In this document: piece after piece, positions 34,481 to 47,498 of the stretch
Numbering within the stretch: position 1 is the first letter of the stretch
How the letters are laid out: every line of letters starts with the position of its first letter
Assembly: GCF_964199755.1 (NCBI RefSeq)
Contig: NC_133903.1
Location: 439,001-503,000 of the forward strand
Source: Larus michahellis
Taxonomy: Eukaryota > Chordata > Aves > Charadriiformes > Laridae
Reading direction: 5' to 3'
DNA length: 64,000 nucleotides
Program-made: the position numbers and the translations under genes
The notes under the pieces: generated by a model
The model's database searches: none
What the model was told of the DNA's origin: nothing
What the model saw: the letters and a program-made list of their open reading frames with translations, nothing else

Positions 34481-37400
34481 CGCCTCTGCAGGTGGATGGG
34501 GATTCTCGCGCTGTACACGGTCCATAAGGGGCAGTTTAACTGTCCCGGCGGAGGGTTGCTGCACAGCTACCTGCTCGTGCTCCTCGTTCTCCTGGCTTCC
34601 ATAATATGTGCGTTATCGGCTCTTGTATACATCAGTATGCAAGGTAAATAGTTAATGTTTTGTGTTTAATATAAAATTATTGTAGTTAATATTAATAGTT
34701 GTAATAGGTATGTTTTTTAAGCTGGAGTTGACAGTGAAAAAAAACCCAACAAACCACAATGCAAAAAAATTGAAGTGCTTTAATGGTCCTCAAACTTGAG
34801 AAACTGTTGGTCAGCATTAATTTAATAGTATGAATGTATTTTAATAGTATTACCTCTGTTAGTCAGGAACCTAAAATAATAAATGGACACAGCAGATTAG
34901 TGCAGCTAACAGTGATATGTTCATTGCCATCAAAGCATCTTGAAAACTTCCTCTCCGTTCACTATTAATACATGACCTCAAATGGAATACCGCTCAACCT
35001 TTCTGACAGGAATTTAGGGGAAATTATCCAAAATCAGTTCCTCATCTGAAGTATCTATGCCTTGCATAGGCAGGTTTAGTTGTATGTTGCAAAAGTTTAT
35101 TAGCTGCAGTGGGTTGCTTGGGAAAAAAAGCCACACATAGGAACTTGTTCCATAGAAATGTCATAGTTAAACTGGTGCATTAAGTATTGTTAAATAGAAC
35201 AGGACTTATAGCTTGAAGTGAATGGCGAAACAGAAGTAAGGACCCCAATGCAACTCTTGTCGTTTGTAGAAATGCTTCATTTGGGGTTAAAAAATGCTAG
35301 GAAAGATTTTTTTCCTGGTGAGACACCTCATTATCAAAGTGATGCTAGGAAGATTAATTGGAAATATATGTGTGGTCTCTGGAGTAATAGATGAGACCCT
35401 ACGATTTCTAATATATTCATTCGCTAAACACAGTGTAAATAAAAAAAATATTTAAATTATATAAGTGGAAAGAAGCATAAAGAGTGCATGAAGAGAAAGT
35501 ACGACAGAGCCGAGATGTGGATGATAATCCTGGCCTTGAATCTAAACGGTGGTTTTCCTACAGTTTCCAGAGGAGGCAAAGGAAGATAAGCGAAGTTGTG
35601 CTATTTATATCTATATCAAAGTTGAGGAGGCGAGAGATGAGATAAATAGCAGAGAGAAAAGGGCCTTGTTTGGTATAAAAGTACAGCTACGAGGCCATTA
35701 TAATTGAGAAATGGGAGAATTCTGAGGCTGAATTTCTAAGAAAATTAATGGTGAGATATCTTGGACTGCGGTTACAATGTGTGGGTTCAGGAGCAGTGGT
35801 TCGCACACCACCCCTTGCACTGTACTGACTGGGCGGTAGTGGTGCCAGCGGTGAGCCTGACGGGAGAACTCGTACACTGGGTTGTGGTGCTGGGAAAGGG
35901 AAGAGGTGGTTTTCAGGAACCGCAGTTCCGTCTGATCATGCCTGTGTAAGCAACCATGCTGCTGCTGTACAGGCTACAACCGGGGAATGGGAATAAGCGA
36001 CCTCTGGATCAAGAGCTTTTTAAACAGCTTTGTCACTGGCTGCAAACCACACCTTTACAATTGGAAAATTGTTTCCAAAGTTGTTTTTGTTCTGCGGTGT
36101 TTTAAGCCTTTGCAAATTATCCTGCCTCCACGTGAGCACACGCATCCTACCACCTTATTACCCGGCGATCAACAAACTGGTTTCAGGAGCTGAGCTAGCC
36201 AAAAATTACTCTGCTTTTTTATTGCCTGAATGCTAAAAGGAAGAGGTTATTAGTAAGCTAGCAATACAGAAGATAGTCTAAGAAGTATTTGTCCTGATAA
36301 TGGTCCTACTTTTGTTCTCCTAAAAATGTGAATGAATTTATTTAGTGACTCGGTATACGGAACTTCATTGTAGCCCAGCAAACTAGCATCTAAAAATGAA
36401 ATATTCAGGCAACTGAAAGCTACATAGAATAATAATAAAAGCAGGCACTGAAAGTCACAAGGAACTGTAGGTGAGCCAATGCTTCAGCATGCCGCTTTTG
36501 CTTCTGCTGGGCAAGCACTACTGCCTCAGGTTCCCTGCAGAACTGTCTCTGACTAGAGAGTGATTTTGGGTATTAGTAGAGTAAATCACAGCTGTAAACC
36601 CATTGTGGTTTTTCTTTTCTCAGCTTCAGTGACAGCTTTCCATTAGTATGAAGATACTTTATAGTTTCTATTAAGTTTCTTCCTTTATGTAGAGCTCAGA
36701 AAGTTCATAAATCTGGGTAGGATTTTATGTGCTTAAGACGCATTCATAAACAGTTCTTGTTTTAAATTTGCTCTGTAATTTCAGGAACAATTTCTAATCC
36801 GGGCCCAAGAAAATCACTTCCCAAGTTACTTTATACTCGCCTCTTTCTCTATTTGCCTGAATTCGTCTGGGCTGTTGTAGGAGCTGTATGGGTGTCAGAC
36901 AGCAGTGTGCGCTGCGAGAAGGCTGTGATAAATGCCATCATTGGGACGGTTATTGCAAGGTAAAGGTGCATCCCCCCAAATCTAAGCTTGATAGTGTACG
37001 TGAATGGAAAACACTGCTTACGTGGTTTTTGTATGTGTTTATTGAAGACTCCAGCAGTTGGAGACTTCAGTATTTCCTATAACTTATTCTGGTTTCTCAT
37101 AGAAGGGTTTTCATTGTGAAAGGAGAATTTTTAAATCTAGACAGCTAGAATGTATTGGTATCCTTCCATAAACAAGCTTGAGGTACTTGCCTTGAGAGAG
37201 CACGTGATACAGTGAAGGAAAGGAGGTGAAGATCAGAAAGGGTAAGAGGGGTAGACGGGAATGTAGAAAAGTGGGTAAATATGAAGAGGGTACTAGCTAG
37301 ATCACTTAACTGGTAGTGAAAAACGGAGCCTTCACACCTCTGGGTTGCTATTTCCAAAGCACAGGGCTGTGGTACTGAGTTTGTGCCCTTTGTGGAATGA

Positions 37401-40400
37401 GCCGACAGCCTTGTTCTTGTGCCCAGGGGATTGAAAGCCCAATAACAAAACACGCACCTGTTAGACAGTAACAGATGGTGTTCATACGGTATTGCATACA
37501 GAATTACAGAATGGTTCGGGTTGGAAGGGACCTTAAAGATCATCTAGTTCCAACCCCCTGCCCTGGGCAGGGACACCTCCCACCAGACCGGGCAGGTATA
37601 CCAGTTAGGTGTAAATACCTAACTTTGTTTTCTGTCTGTCAAGATCTGTAGTTGTGTTTTCTTGCACACTTGTCAGAAGTATCTGTTTTCACGGTCTTTT
37701 TATCTCACTTCCTTCTGTTTTGCAGCTGGGTTATCATCATCTTTACCATCATTGGAGTTGTAATCGTCTTTGATCCACTGGGGGGCAAAAAGACATTTTA
37801 CCTCACCGATAGCGTAAATCGGAACCTGGAAAGCAGTCAGTCAGGGCAGTTGCTGTATAACGTGAAGAATACTGCCACCAGAGTCTGGGAAAAAAGAATC
37901 AGGTTGCTGTGTTGTTGTATTGTGCAAGATGATGACCATCGAGTGGCTTTTACAAGTATCGCAGAGCTTTTCCGCGCCTACTTTTCAGTAAGATGGAAAG
38001 CTTTTTTTATGTTCTGTTTTGGCTAACAGTGAATTTGCAGACCTTGCAACACACACGTACGTTTGTTCAGCCAGAGGGCCCTGGTACCCTGTGCCTTGGA
38101 ATCAGGTTTTGAATATGACAATTGCAAAATTCAAGGTGATTCTCGTAATATAACACTGATTTTTCCCTCCGTTTAACGAAGGCTTCTCTCCTTTCACAAG
38201 TGTGAAGGGCTGTGAGACAACAGTATTCTTTCTCCTTAAGTATCTAGTCAGGAGAACAAAGGTGAGTTTGTTTTCCTCAATATGTGAGGGTCCAGGCATT
38301 TTTCCTACTGACAATGAGTAAGGAGTTTTACCCATAGCAAAGAATCGGACCACTTTCTAGCTATTAAAAAAATGAGTCCCACGCTGCATTGAGGCTGTAT
38401 TCTGAGCCATTCTGACCCGTTCTGAGCCGCTTCTGAGCAGGTACCAGGCTGGAGTGAGCGCAGGCAGGAAGCTGCTTTTTGGAAACAAATTGCATCTGCC
38501 AGATTGGAGTCTGTATAGTGTTGACTTAGCTCAAATGTATGTCATCAGTTGCTTGGGTAGTCGTAGTTCAATGTTGACTTTGAATCTGTTCATGATTTCA
38601 AAACTAGTAGTTCTTGTTTATTAAGCAGCATTTGGGCATGGCGATTTATAGCTACAGCCTACGCAGCGGTTTACAGGCTAAAGGGTGTAAGTCACACGGA
38701 GAGATGACTGCCACAGATAGCTGAATAAAAACCCCTCAGCCCTCTCCTGTGTAAAATCCTTCTTAGTTGTTTTCAGCGTAGAGGACTTTTCACATAGGAG
38801 TGTAGAACAGTGATCAGTGATGTCTGGATCATTATTTGCTATAGGGCTGAGCAGTACTACGTGGCCGATACTCTGTTGGGTATTTTGTTAAGCGATGAAA
38901 TTAATGTGTAGAATTGTCATCGGTCTTACTGAAGAAAACATTCGATATGTGCAGAAGGGTGGGAGTTTAGATGCTGCTGTGACCTGTTTCTGCAACATTC
39001 ACATTGTCTCTGAGTGAAATGTATTTATATAAACTGAAAAAATGCAATTCCGTGTGCATTTTCTTATGAGATAGTTCTGCTGTGTTGAGGTGTGGGATGC
39101 TTTTAAGTTCTCTTTCATTTCTTTGTACAGGACACTGATCTGGTGCCCAGTGACATAGCAGCTGGTTTGATTCTGCTCCATCAAGAGCAAGATAAAATGG
39201 AAAGTTGCCCAAAAGAGCCTGAAGAAGTCCTGTGTCATTCTCCATCATCTCTTGCGGTAAGATAGGATTGTTGCAGCCTCTGGTGCAATTACTGTAGGAG
39301 ATGGTGCCAGATCAAATTGAAGTGCAGTTCTTTGCGCAAGGGTGTTTCAGTTTTGTTCTTTGAACAAAGTCAAACACTATTATAAAAAATCACAGCAATT
39401 TAAATAATTAATAAATGCAGTGAAAACATCTTGATGAGTTCTCAGCCAAAACATTTGTCTGCTTTTGCATAAGTAGAACTTATATATGAATGGGGAATTA
39501 GGTGCAAAAAGGAACCATTTAGGACATTTGAACATTGTTGAAGAGCTGAGAGAGAAAGGGAACAGAGAGAAAATTAACATTTAGTACTGTTTCCATAGAA
39601 CTGAAAAGATAGATAGTCTTTTAGTATTTTGATCTGTTTAAATTATGTCTGCTGCAAATATCTAGACAAGGTAAGAAGCAAAAATAGCATCTTTTAAATG
39701 CTTGCAGATGGTGGTTTTCAGTTTGCTGATTGATTTTTGCTGGTTTTCTATGGTAAAATGCCTTTGTAAATTATTTTACCTTCTTCTGGTCTGTGTTCCA
39801 TGGAAGTATATAATTCTACTTCAACCAGTATGTTTCTGTCGACTTCCTTTCGGATCCAGACAGCATGATAGGGTCAAGCTTTAAAAGTCTTTACCAGAGA
39901 GATCTGCTACAGACTCTGCAGCCATTCCTGTGGCATCCTTAAGTAACGTATTTGGAGTGAACGTTGTTTTCAGTATTGAGCTAATCAGTGTATTAGTATT
40001 GGAAGAAAATGATTTAATGAGAGCTTTCCAAGATTCTTGAGCTGTCTAGATACGTAAATAAACACAGACTTTTTCCTGGAGTATGAGTGGCTATTTTTAG
40101 TTACTCTTAGACCTTGAGGTTTTCCTTTCGGATAATTCTTATTTCATCGTGCCTTGATTTTTGCTAGTCTGTGTTCAGGCTTTATGCTGGAGCTACCTAA
40201 CACACCTTTCTTCCTCTCTCTCCTTCCCTTTCTTTCCCTGTGTCCTTTCAGACAGATGATTTGGATGTCGAACTGGAGAATGCTGCTCACTATATGCTGT
40301 TTGCTGCAGCTGCTTATGGCTGGCCCTACTACATATACACCAACCCGTTGACTGCACTCTGTAAGCTCAACGGTGACTGGTAGGTTTGATCAAGAGCTTA

Positions 40401-43400
40401 AAAACACATACTTCCTTTTGTTACTCCAGTGTCTTTCCACCCTCAGAAACAGATTGACTTTTTTTCCTTAAGACAAGTTTGTGATTGAGATAAATAAAAT
40501 TCATTTAGCAAAATGACAAAGGAAGAACTGGAATGAAACCAAACATGTTTTAAAATGAGGCTTTTTAGAGCTGCCTTTTGGGCACATGTGTATGTATAGA
40601 AATAAAAGTGTATGAACAAGAAATAAAAGTGTATGAACAGTTTTCCCTGTCTTAAAGGAATTAGCAAAAGTTACCTGTCCTTCCAGCCTATTCCCTTTGC
40701 CCCCTTTACTCAAAAAAATATTTACAGTCAGTATGGAGGTGTGCATAATGCTGTGTAGAATTACTGTGTATTTATGTGACATATATGTATTTATATGACA
40801 TTTTTGACTGCAACCATCATTAACTTCATTAGTAACATGAAATATAAATATAACTTCCTGAAATATAAATGACTTGGAAAAAAATATCGCATAATATAAA
40901 GGATGAAACATGAGATAAGCCTGCTGTACAGAACTTGGTTTGAATTTCCTTGTTGCTTGTTTGTGTTTTCCGTCAGTGGCCTGTAGTCTTAACAATTCTT
41001 TGCATTTACTGGGTTGTTTGCTCTGCTGATAGCCCTGTAGCAACGGTGTACTTGCCGGTTCTTGAGCTGAAAATGCATGGCGTGCTGCTCAAGCAAAGCC
41101 AGGTTTGTGGGCAGAGGCAACATCTTGTATCAGACTACTGGTACTATTGCAAAGAAAAACAAACAAACAAACAAAAAAAACCCAAAAGAGCTTTTGATTC
41201 CTAGCGGAAATCCTTCTGCAAATGTAACTGAGTTTGATTCCTTGAAAGGAAACCTAAAAAATTGGAACATGAAAATTTTTCTCTTCTGTGTTTGTTAGTT
41301 GCGGAAATAGACCAACAGATTCTGATATAACTGGCAGTGATCGTCATAACTTTCACTTTGGATCCATCCTAAAAATAACAGGACTGCAGTACAGAGACTT
41401 CATTCATATCAGTTTTCATAACAAGGTAAACAATCTGGGCAAGAATTCACCAAAAAAATTTAGTGATTAATTCTGTGAAAGCAAGGGGTGAAGTTTCTAG
41501 TTTACCTTCAGCATTTATAAAGTGCAAGATGCAAAGCCACATGAAAACAGGTCCTGAAACGTTCAGTTCTGATTTTTTTTTCCTAATCTAAAGGAACAGC
41601 CACAAAAACCACAGACGTAAATCTGTCTCAGTATTGCACAAAAGGCACTTACAGTAACTTGATAAGGAAATAATTCTGGTTTTTTCCATAATACAATAGA
41701 GAGCTCAATAAGAGAGCTTTCCGAAGGTGAGAACAAACGCTTACCCTGAGAAAAAGCTGATGTCTTTACTGATTGCATTTTTCCCCTCCAGATCTATGAG
41801 ATACCATTTTTCGTTGCTTTGGATCACAAAAAAGAAGCTATTGTGGTTGCAGTGAGAGGAACCTTGTCTTTTGAGGTACGGTGCATCTGATATAAATAAT
41901 CAGCTTTATCGAAATGTGTGAACTCCTAGTATCTAGAGGAAACTGCGTTACGCTGGCGTGTGTAAAAATAACTCGCTCACAGGTGTGAGTCTTCCAGACT
42001 TCAGTTGTAAGCCCTTCTGCCCTTGGATGGGTAATATTCCCTGTGCCAGTGGAAGAGAGTGTGGAGGGCGGGCATGGCAATTCCTTTTCACTGTGAGTGG
42101 AGCTGCGTTTGTAACGTGTGTGTGTGCAGCTCGGACGTCGTTGCTGAAATCAGAGTTGTGATTGCTCTGTGTGTTTGCTTCGGTGGTGGTTTATGGTGGT
42201 TTGTGGCTTGCACACTTGGAAGTCGGCTTGCTGATGTCCTGTGACAGTGTTGCCGAGCGGAGCACGGCCCATGAGCCGTGAAGCCCCGCAGAGAGGTGTG
42301 ACAAAAGCTGTCTTGTTTACAGGACATTCTCACTGATCTGTCAGCAGATTGTGAAGACTTGACACTGGAGGATGTTTTGGAGAATGGCTTTGTGCATAAG
42401 GTGCGTGCAGTCTGTAGCTGTTTATAAATCATCTCGGCAGTAAGAAAACTATAAACTCCTGGGATCCTGTAGTTAAACAGAAGAGTGCTCTCCTTGTGAG
42501 ATGGATTGCGCAAATCATTTCAGTAACTTAGTTGGTGCATGAAATACTGCCTCGGGAACTGCAAGGTAGAATTTGTAATCCTCTTGTCAGACTTAGGTCC
42601 TTACTAAATATTCCAAAAACTTTTAAACCATTACGTACGAGACCGCTTGGCTATAACTAGACTTCTGTCCGCAGCATGTTAAAAGAGAAGACCCGCTTTG
42701 CAAAAAGCAAGTTGTTCTGTGATAGTGTTGTGTTTAAAGTGTACATGTATCACGCTTCAGATTAGATACGCCCTTCTCTTCTAACTTTAAATGCTGTCTT
42801 GCAGGGAATAACTCAAGCTGCAAATTACATCTATCGAAAGCTAATAAATGATGGAATTTTAAACCAGGCTTTCACAATTGCTCCAGTAAGTTACCTTCCA
42901 AATAATATGGTTTGCCAGCAAAATTACAGAAAGCTTTTTCTGTGTGAAGATATTTCAGTCTTCTCTTTCTGTCTGTAGGAATATAAGCTTGTGATAGTTG
43001 GTCACAGTTTGGGTGGCGGAACAGCTTCTATATTGGCGATCATGCTCAGGAACTCTTTCCCAACATTGAGATGTTATGCCTTTTCTCCTCCAGGAGGACT
43101 TTTAAGGTAAATGTGAGACTTCTGTTATTCGGTTCTGTGTCTGAGATGTAAAAATCTTCAAGGCAGTTGACAAATACGTTAGATGATAACTCTGGGCTTG
43201 ACTGTGTTAAGAGTTTGTTTATACATTCTCCACTCGAATTGGATGTGCTCCATCTTGAGTTACAGTCGAATTCTTGGGGAACTACTACAGAATCAAAAAT
43301 GTCTAGTGAATTCTGTCAGATAGTATAATTAGAGTTTAAAAGAAGTGTTTCGAAAATAAAATGCCCAGCTGACCAGTCTAGCTTGGCCTGTTTGACATCT

Positions 43401-46400
43401 GCAACGCGCCTTTATGATCAGCATTGAAATTACTGTCATCCGTAGCAAGTAGGTCTGAAAGGCTGAAGAACCGACTGCTAATGCTGCTGCTGTTGCCACA
43501 TATTTGTATTTTTATAGAATGATAATGATAGTCATAAGACTACAGTGTGCCTCTCCTTAGTGTATCTAAAGGGTGTCTTTTTTTTTTTCTTAAGCAAATC
43601 ACTTGCAGATTACACTAAGCACTTCATTGTTTCAGTCATCCTTGGAAAGGACCTCGTTGCAAGGTGAGATGGAAATGTTTTTACATTGTTCTTTCAAAGG
43701 TGCTTAGATTGCGGAGAATAGGAGGCTTTTATTTACTTTGTTCTGTGTGTGTTTAAACAGGTTAAGTATGCCCAACATGGAGGATTTAAAGAGGAGAATA
43801 GTGAGAATCGTGGCAAACTGCAACAAACCCAAGGTAAGGGCATGCAGTTCCTGGGTAAAAGCCAGTGGGCCCCTCAGCTGGGTTAAGCCCCAGCTTTAAC
43901 CAGGTGACAAAGGCGGGGGGGGGTTGATCTTAATGGAGACAGTTACAGTTGTGTTTTGGAACAAAAGTGTTTGGTTTTAATTCAGCAACGCTTATGTTAG
44001 TCTCTTACGGTATAAAGCTGTCTTGTTGGAAATTAAGATTCAACAAGACCTGGAAGATACCCGTGCTCAGCATGCAGGACCTTTCTCAGCTACTTTTGCT
44101 GAGAAAGAAAAGAAAGGGAAAAAAACCCAAAACCGAAAATGGTGAAAAATCAGTGAGATGTCTTACTTTAATAACCATGTAGTATCACTAAGTAAACAAG
44201 TTAGTGGTTTTATTTAAATTTTACCTTCAGAATTTATTTGGAAAGCAAATATTTCTCTGTTATGGTGTTAATTGCTCACCTTTTCCTTTTCTTGTTTGTG
44301 AGAAACAGTTTTGAAAGTGCTGGATCCAGGGTGGTGTCAGGCAAGATGATACTGGAGGTGTAGAGGAGTGTCTTAAAGATTCAAAACTGCTGTTTCTCAA
44401 CATCTAAAGTTAAATCTGCTGTACTCGCCCAGCATGAGGAGTCATGGAGAAGGCCTGGGTGACGTAGTAAATGCAGAGTCGGATAATGGAGAGTTAGAAG
44501 TTACAGGTGCAAGAAGACTTAAACCTGCAGAACAAAATCATAGAATCGTTATGGTTGGAAGAGACATTAAAGATCATCAAGTCCAACCATTAGCTCGGCA
44601 CTGCCAAGCCCACCTCTAAACCATGTCCCCCACAGCTGCCCCATCCCTGGAGGGGTTCAAGGCCAGGCTGGACGGGGCTCTGAGCAGCCTGGGCTGGTGG
44701 GAGGTGTCCCTGCCCAGGGCAGGGGGTGGAACTAGATGATCTTTAAGGTCCTTTCCAACCCAAACCGTTGTATGATTCTATGCCAAACCTCAACTCAGCT
44801 GTTTCTCTTTCTGAATTCAGTACCGGATTTTGCTGCGTGGATGTTGGTATGAAGTGTTTGGGGGAGATCCAGAGAACTTCCCCACTGAGCTGGATGGTAG
44901 AAGCCAAGATGCACTCACCCAACCGCTCCTGGCTGAGGAGAGTTTAATGGTTCATCGGTCACCTTCATACAGTGCCCTTGAGGATGAATCGCACTTACAT
45001 TCACCACCTCAGTATCCTCATCTGTATCTTCCTGGAAAGATTATCCACATTGTAGAAGAATCCAGCTCTAGGAGGTAAGTAGAGTAATGAATACCACTGT
45101 CTTGTTTTCCTAAAATCTACTCAGAGCTGCTTCTCGCTTTCAAAGTAGGTATTTCCAGCTCTGCTTCTCATCTGCATCTCCGACGCCCGTCTTCGGTTAT
45201 TGCGCATTAGCCAGCTTTTCCGTTTATTCTGTGCCTCCCTGCTGCTTTGCTGTTCCACTGAAAGCCCTGGAAAGTGTTTCTCTTTACGCCCCCCTGTTGC
45301 GCGTGCTCAGGGGATGATGTTAAGCAGTGACTGCTGCGTTCAGCCTTGGCGTGCTGCAGTTCCTGCCCGAGACTGCAGGTCGTGCAGTCTTACGTCCCGC
45401 TAGTGGTGACGTGATAACAAAGTACCTGGCCACTGAGTCGTCACGTGAATATTGGTGATGAGGAGCAGGCAGAATATTGCCCATCACAGCGGCCCAGCCA
45501 GGCTGGGTACCAGTTGCCGCAGTAAGCAGTGTGCCCATGCAGCCTCCCGTTTCCCGTCCTTTGCTGCTGTTTTGTGGATGCAGGAAAGTGAGACAAAGAC
45601 AATGGAAAAGCTGAAAGTGCTGGGAGGGTGAGGATTGTGGTTTTGTTGGGTCAGTGTTGGGTTTAGGGTGGGGTTTTTTGTTTGTGTGTTGTTGATGTTG
45701 GGTTTTTTTGACAAAACAACCTGAAATGGACCACAGCCTAGACAGTACTCAATATCCTCCCTTGTTTGCTTCTGAAGCAGAAATAAGAGCATCTGTAACT
45801 TGCACAAGACCATCTTACAGAAGAAAAAAAATAATCTGTAACTTACAGAAGAGGGAAGAAAAGGCCTGGAGAAGAAATCCACTTCTTTTCCTCCCATTCA
45901 GTAGATTAGTATTTTACTTAAGCTTCACATCTTTAATGTTTAACAATTTAAATACTGGTTTTACGAGTTAGATACTTTTAACACCTGTGACCTGGCGGGT
46001 TTTCTCAGTGGCTCCTGTTCTACGTAATTGAGTTCATTTAGAATCATAGAATCATAGAATTGCTGAGGTTGGAAGGGACCTTTAAGATCATCGAGTCCAA
46101 CCTTTAACCTACACTGACAAAAGCCACTTCTAAACCTCGTCCCTAAGTGCCCCATCTACCCTTTTTTTAAACACCTCCAGGGATGTTCCAATGTTTAATA
46201 ACCCTTTCAGTGAAGAAATGTTTCCTAATATCTAATCTAAACCTCTCCTGACGTAACTTGAACCCGTTTCCCCTCGTCCTATCACTTGTCACCAGGGAGA
46301 AGAGGTCAGCCCCCATCTCTCTACAACCTCCTTTCAGGTAGTTGTAGAGGGTGATGAGGTCTCCCCTCAGCCTCCTCTTCTCCAGGCTAAACAACCCCAG

Positions 46401-47498
46401 CTCCCTCAGTCGTTCTTCATAAGGTTTGTCCTCCAGGCCCCTCACCAGCTTTGTAGCCCTTCTCTGGACACGCTCCAACACCTCAATGTCCCTCTTGTAG
46501 CGAGGGGCCCAAAACTGAACGCAGTACTCGAGGTGGGGCCTCACCAGTGCCGAGTACAGGGGGATGATCACTTCCCTAGTCCGGCTCACCACACTGTTCC
46601 TGATACAGGCTAGGATGCTGTTGGCCTTCTTGGCCACCTGGGCACACTGCTGGCTCATATTCAGCCGGCTGTCAACCAACACTCCCAAGTCCTTTTCTGT
46701 CGAGCTGCTTTCAAGCCATTCTGCCCCAATCCTGTAGCGCTGCATGGGGTTGTTGTGTCCCAAGTGCAAGACCCGGCATTTGGCCTTGTTGAACCTCATA
46801 CCATTGGTCTCAGCCCATTTCTCTTCCTTCATTTACTCCACAGCACAGCAGTTAATCATAGGGGTTTTTTTTTCTTACTTGTACTAGCGCATGAGAGCCA
46901 CCATCACGTACCATTCTGTAAAATAAAATCCTAAATACATCATGTGTGCAGCATTAAATCTAGTGTCTAGTCTCCTACTGGTACCACTGTGACATAGGGG
47001 CTAAATTTGACACTAACGGTGCGAATGGGCAGCGCTTGACCCTCATCCCCCCTTTGCTCAGCCTGCATTCCGTCTCTTTGAGCAGGATTATTTGATGGCT
47101 TCTGTCACTGTTAAGGCGCAGGAGGGTTTGGGGCAGTTCTGCCACCGGGGGCAGGGAAAGGCGGCGTTCCCAGCTGTGTCCTGAAGGTCGGAACTGCTGC
47201 TCTTTGGGAGGTTCCAGCTCCAGGTTCTCTGGTCCAGCCTTGGCCTCGGGCACCAGTTCTGCAGTCTCAGCCCTTGTATTTGTGGTGTCTTTTTTGTTTT
47301 TTTAGGTTGTGCTCTTCAGATAGTAAATATACGGCAAGATGGTCAAACGAAGCAGTCTTCAGCAGCATTTTAATAAGTCCCAAGATGATAACAGACCACA
47401 TGCCAGATGTTGTGCTCAAAGCTCTGAACAGTTTGTCTCAGGAACACGGATCGTGTATTTCTTGTCAAACACGAGAATGTAACACCAACGTAGTCTAA
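33993..47498 (+). CDS. DAGLB: Diacylglycerol lipase beta
   Basis: Fifteen coding exons: 33993-34087, 34492-34643, 36785-36959, 37726-37987, 39131-39256, 40252-40379, 41299-41425, 41792-41875, 42323-42400, 42805-42885, 42979-43106, 43595-43663, 43761-43833, 44821-45074 and 47306-47498. All are GT-AG with matching phases: 2025 nt, 674 aa (human 672). The enzyme hydrolyses sn-1 of diacylglycerol to make 2-arachidonoylglycerol at membranes. The N-terminus ([17 protein letters not shown]) leads into four transmembrane segments in exons 1-4, roughly residues 20-155. The lipase domain carries GHSLGGG with nucleophile Ser446 and the acid Asp498 in [12 protein letters not shown], matching human Ser443 and Asp495 with a constant offset of 3. 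The cysteine-rich LLCCCI segment in exon 4 and the tail with LTQPLL and KMITDHMPD are also family features. No damage is seen. CR1 copies lie in introns 3, 13 and 14. Confidence 0.98.
37497..37597 (-). mobile_element. Short CR1 3'-end fragment
   Basis: The plus strand shows the reverse complement of the CR1 3' end: AGAATGGTTCGGGTTGGAAG, then GACCTTAAAGATCATCTAG and the CCCTGGGCAGGGACACCTCC block. About 100 bp, severely 5'-truncated, in DAGLB intron 3. Confidence 0.93.
40599..40639 (+). repeat. Two-copy ~20-bp tandem duplication
   Basis: AGAAATAAAAGTGTATGAAC occurs twice in direct succession in DAGLB intron 6. It is a small local duplication with no obvious function. Confidence 0.85.
44536..44640 (-). 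mobile_element. CR1 3'-end fragment (left arm of an inverted pair)
   Basis: Begins with the reverse-complemented tail (ATCATAGAATCG), followed by GGTTGGAAGAGACATTAAAG and ATCATCAAGTCCAACC. It then carries a GCACTGCCAAGCCCACC section ending near CCCCCACAGCTGCC. It abuts a CR1 copy in the other orientation. In DAGLB intron 13. Confidence 0.9.
44641..44782 (+). mobile_element. CR1 3'-end fragment (right arm of an inverted pair)
   Basis: Sense-orientation CR1 end: CCATCCCTGGAGGGGTTCAA, GGCCAGGCTGGACGGGGCTC, the GCCCAGGGCAGGGGGTGG block and the tail GTATGATTCTATG. It ends only 38 bp before DAGLB exon 14 (44821). Confidence 0.93.
46040..46836 (-). mobile_element. CR1 LINE 3' portion with long uninterrupted reverse-transcriptase C-terminus
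   Basis: The plus strand starts with two ATCATAGA tail repeats (reverse-complemented). On the minus strand, 46167-46832 is one open frame of 221 codons covering the C-terminal reverse-transcriptase/thumb part of CR1 ORF2, with [77 protein letters not shown] and [20 protein letters not shown]. The frame is lost near HWNIPGG close to the 3' end. It is 5'-truncated and therefore immobile, but less decayed than the other copies here. In DAGLB intron 14. Confidence 0.95.

Noticed and set aside
33691-34564. Long Arg/Pro/Ala-rich open frames on both strands (up to 266 codons)
   Set aside because: CpG-island composition artefacts around DAGLB exon 1, without homology or splice support.
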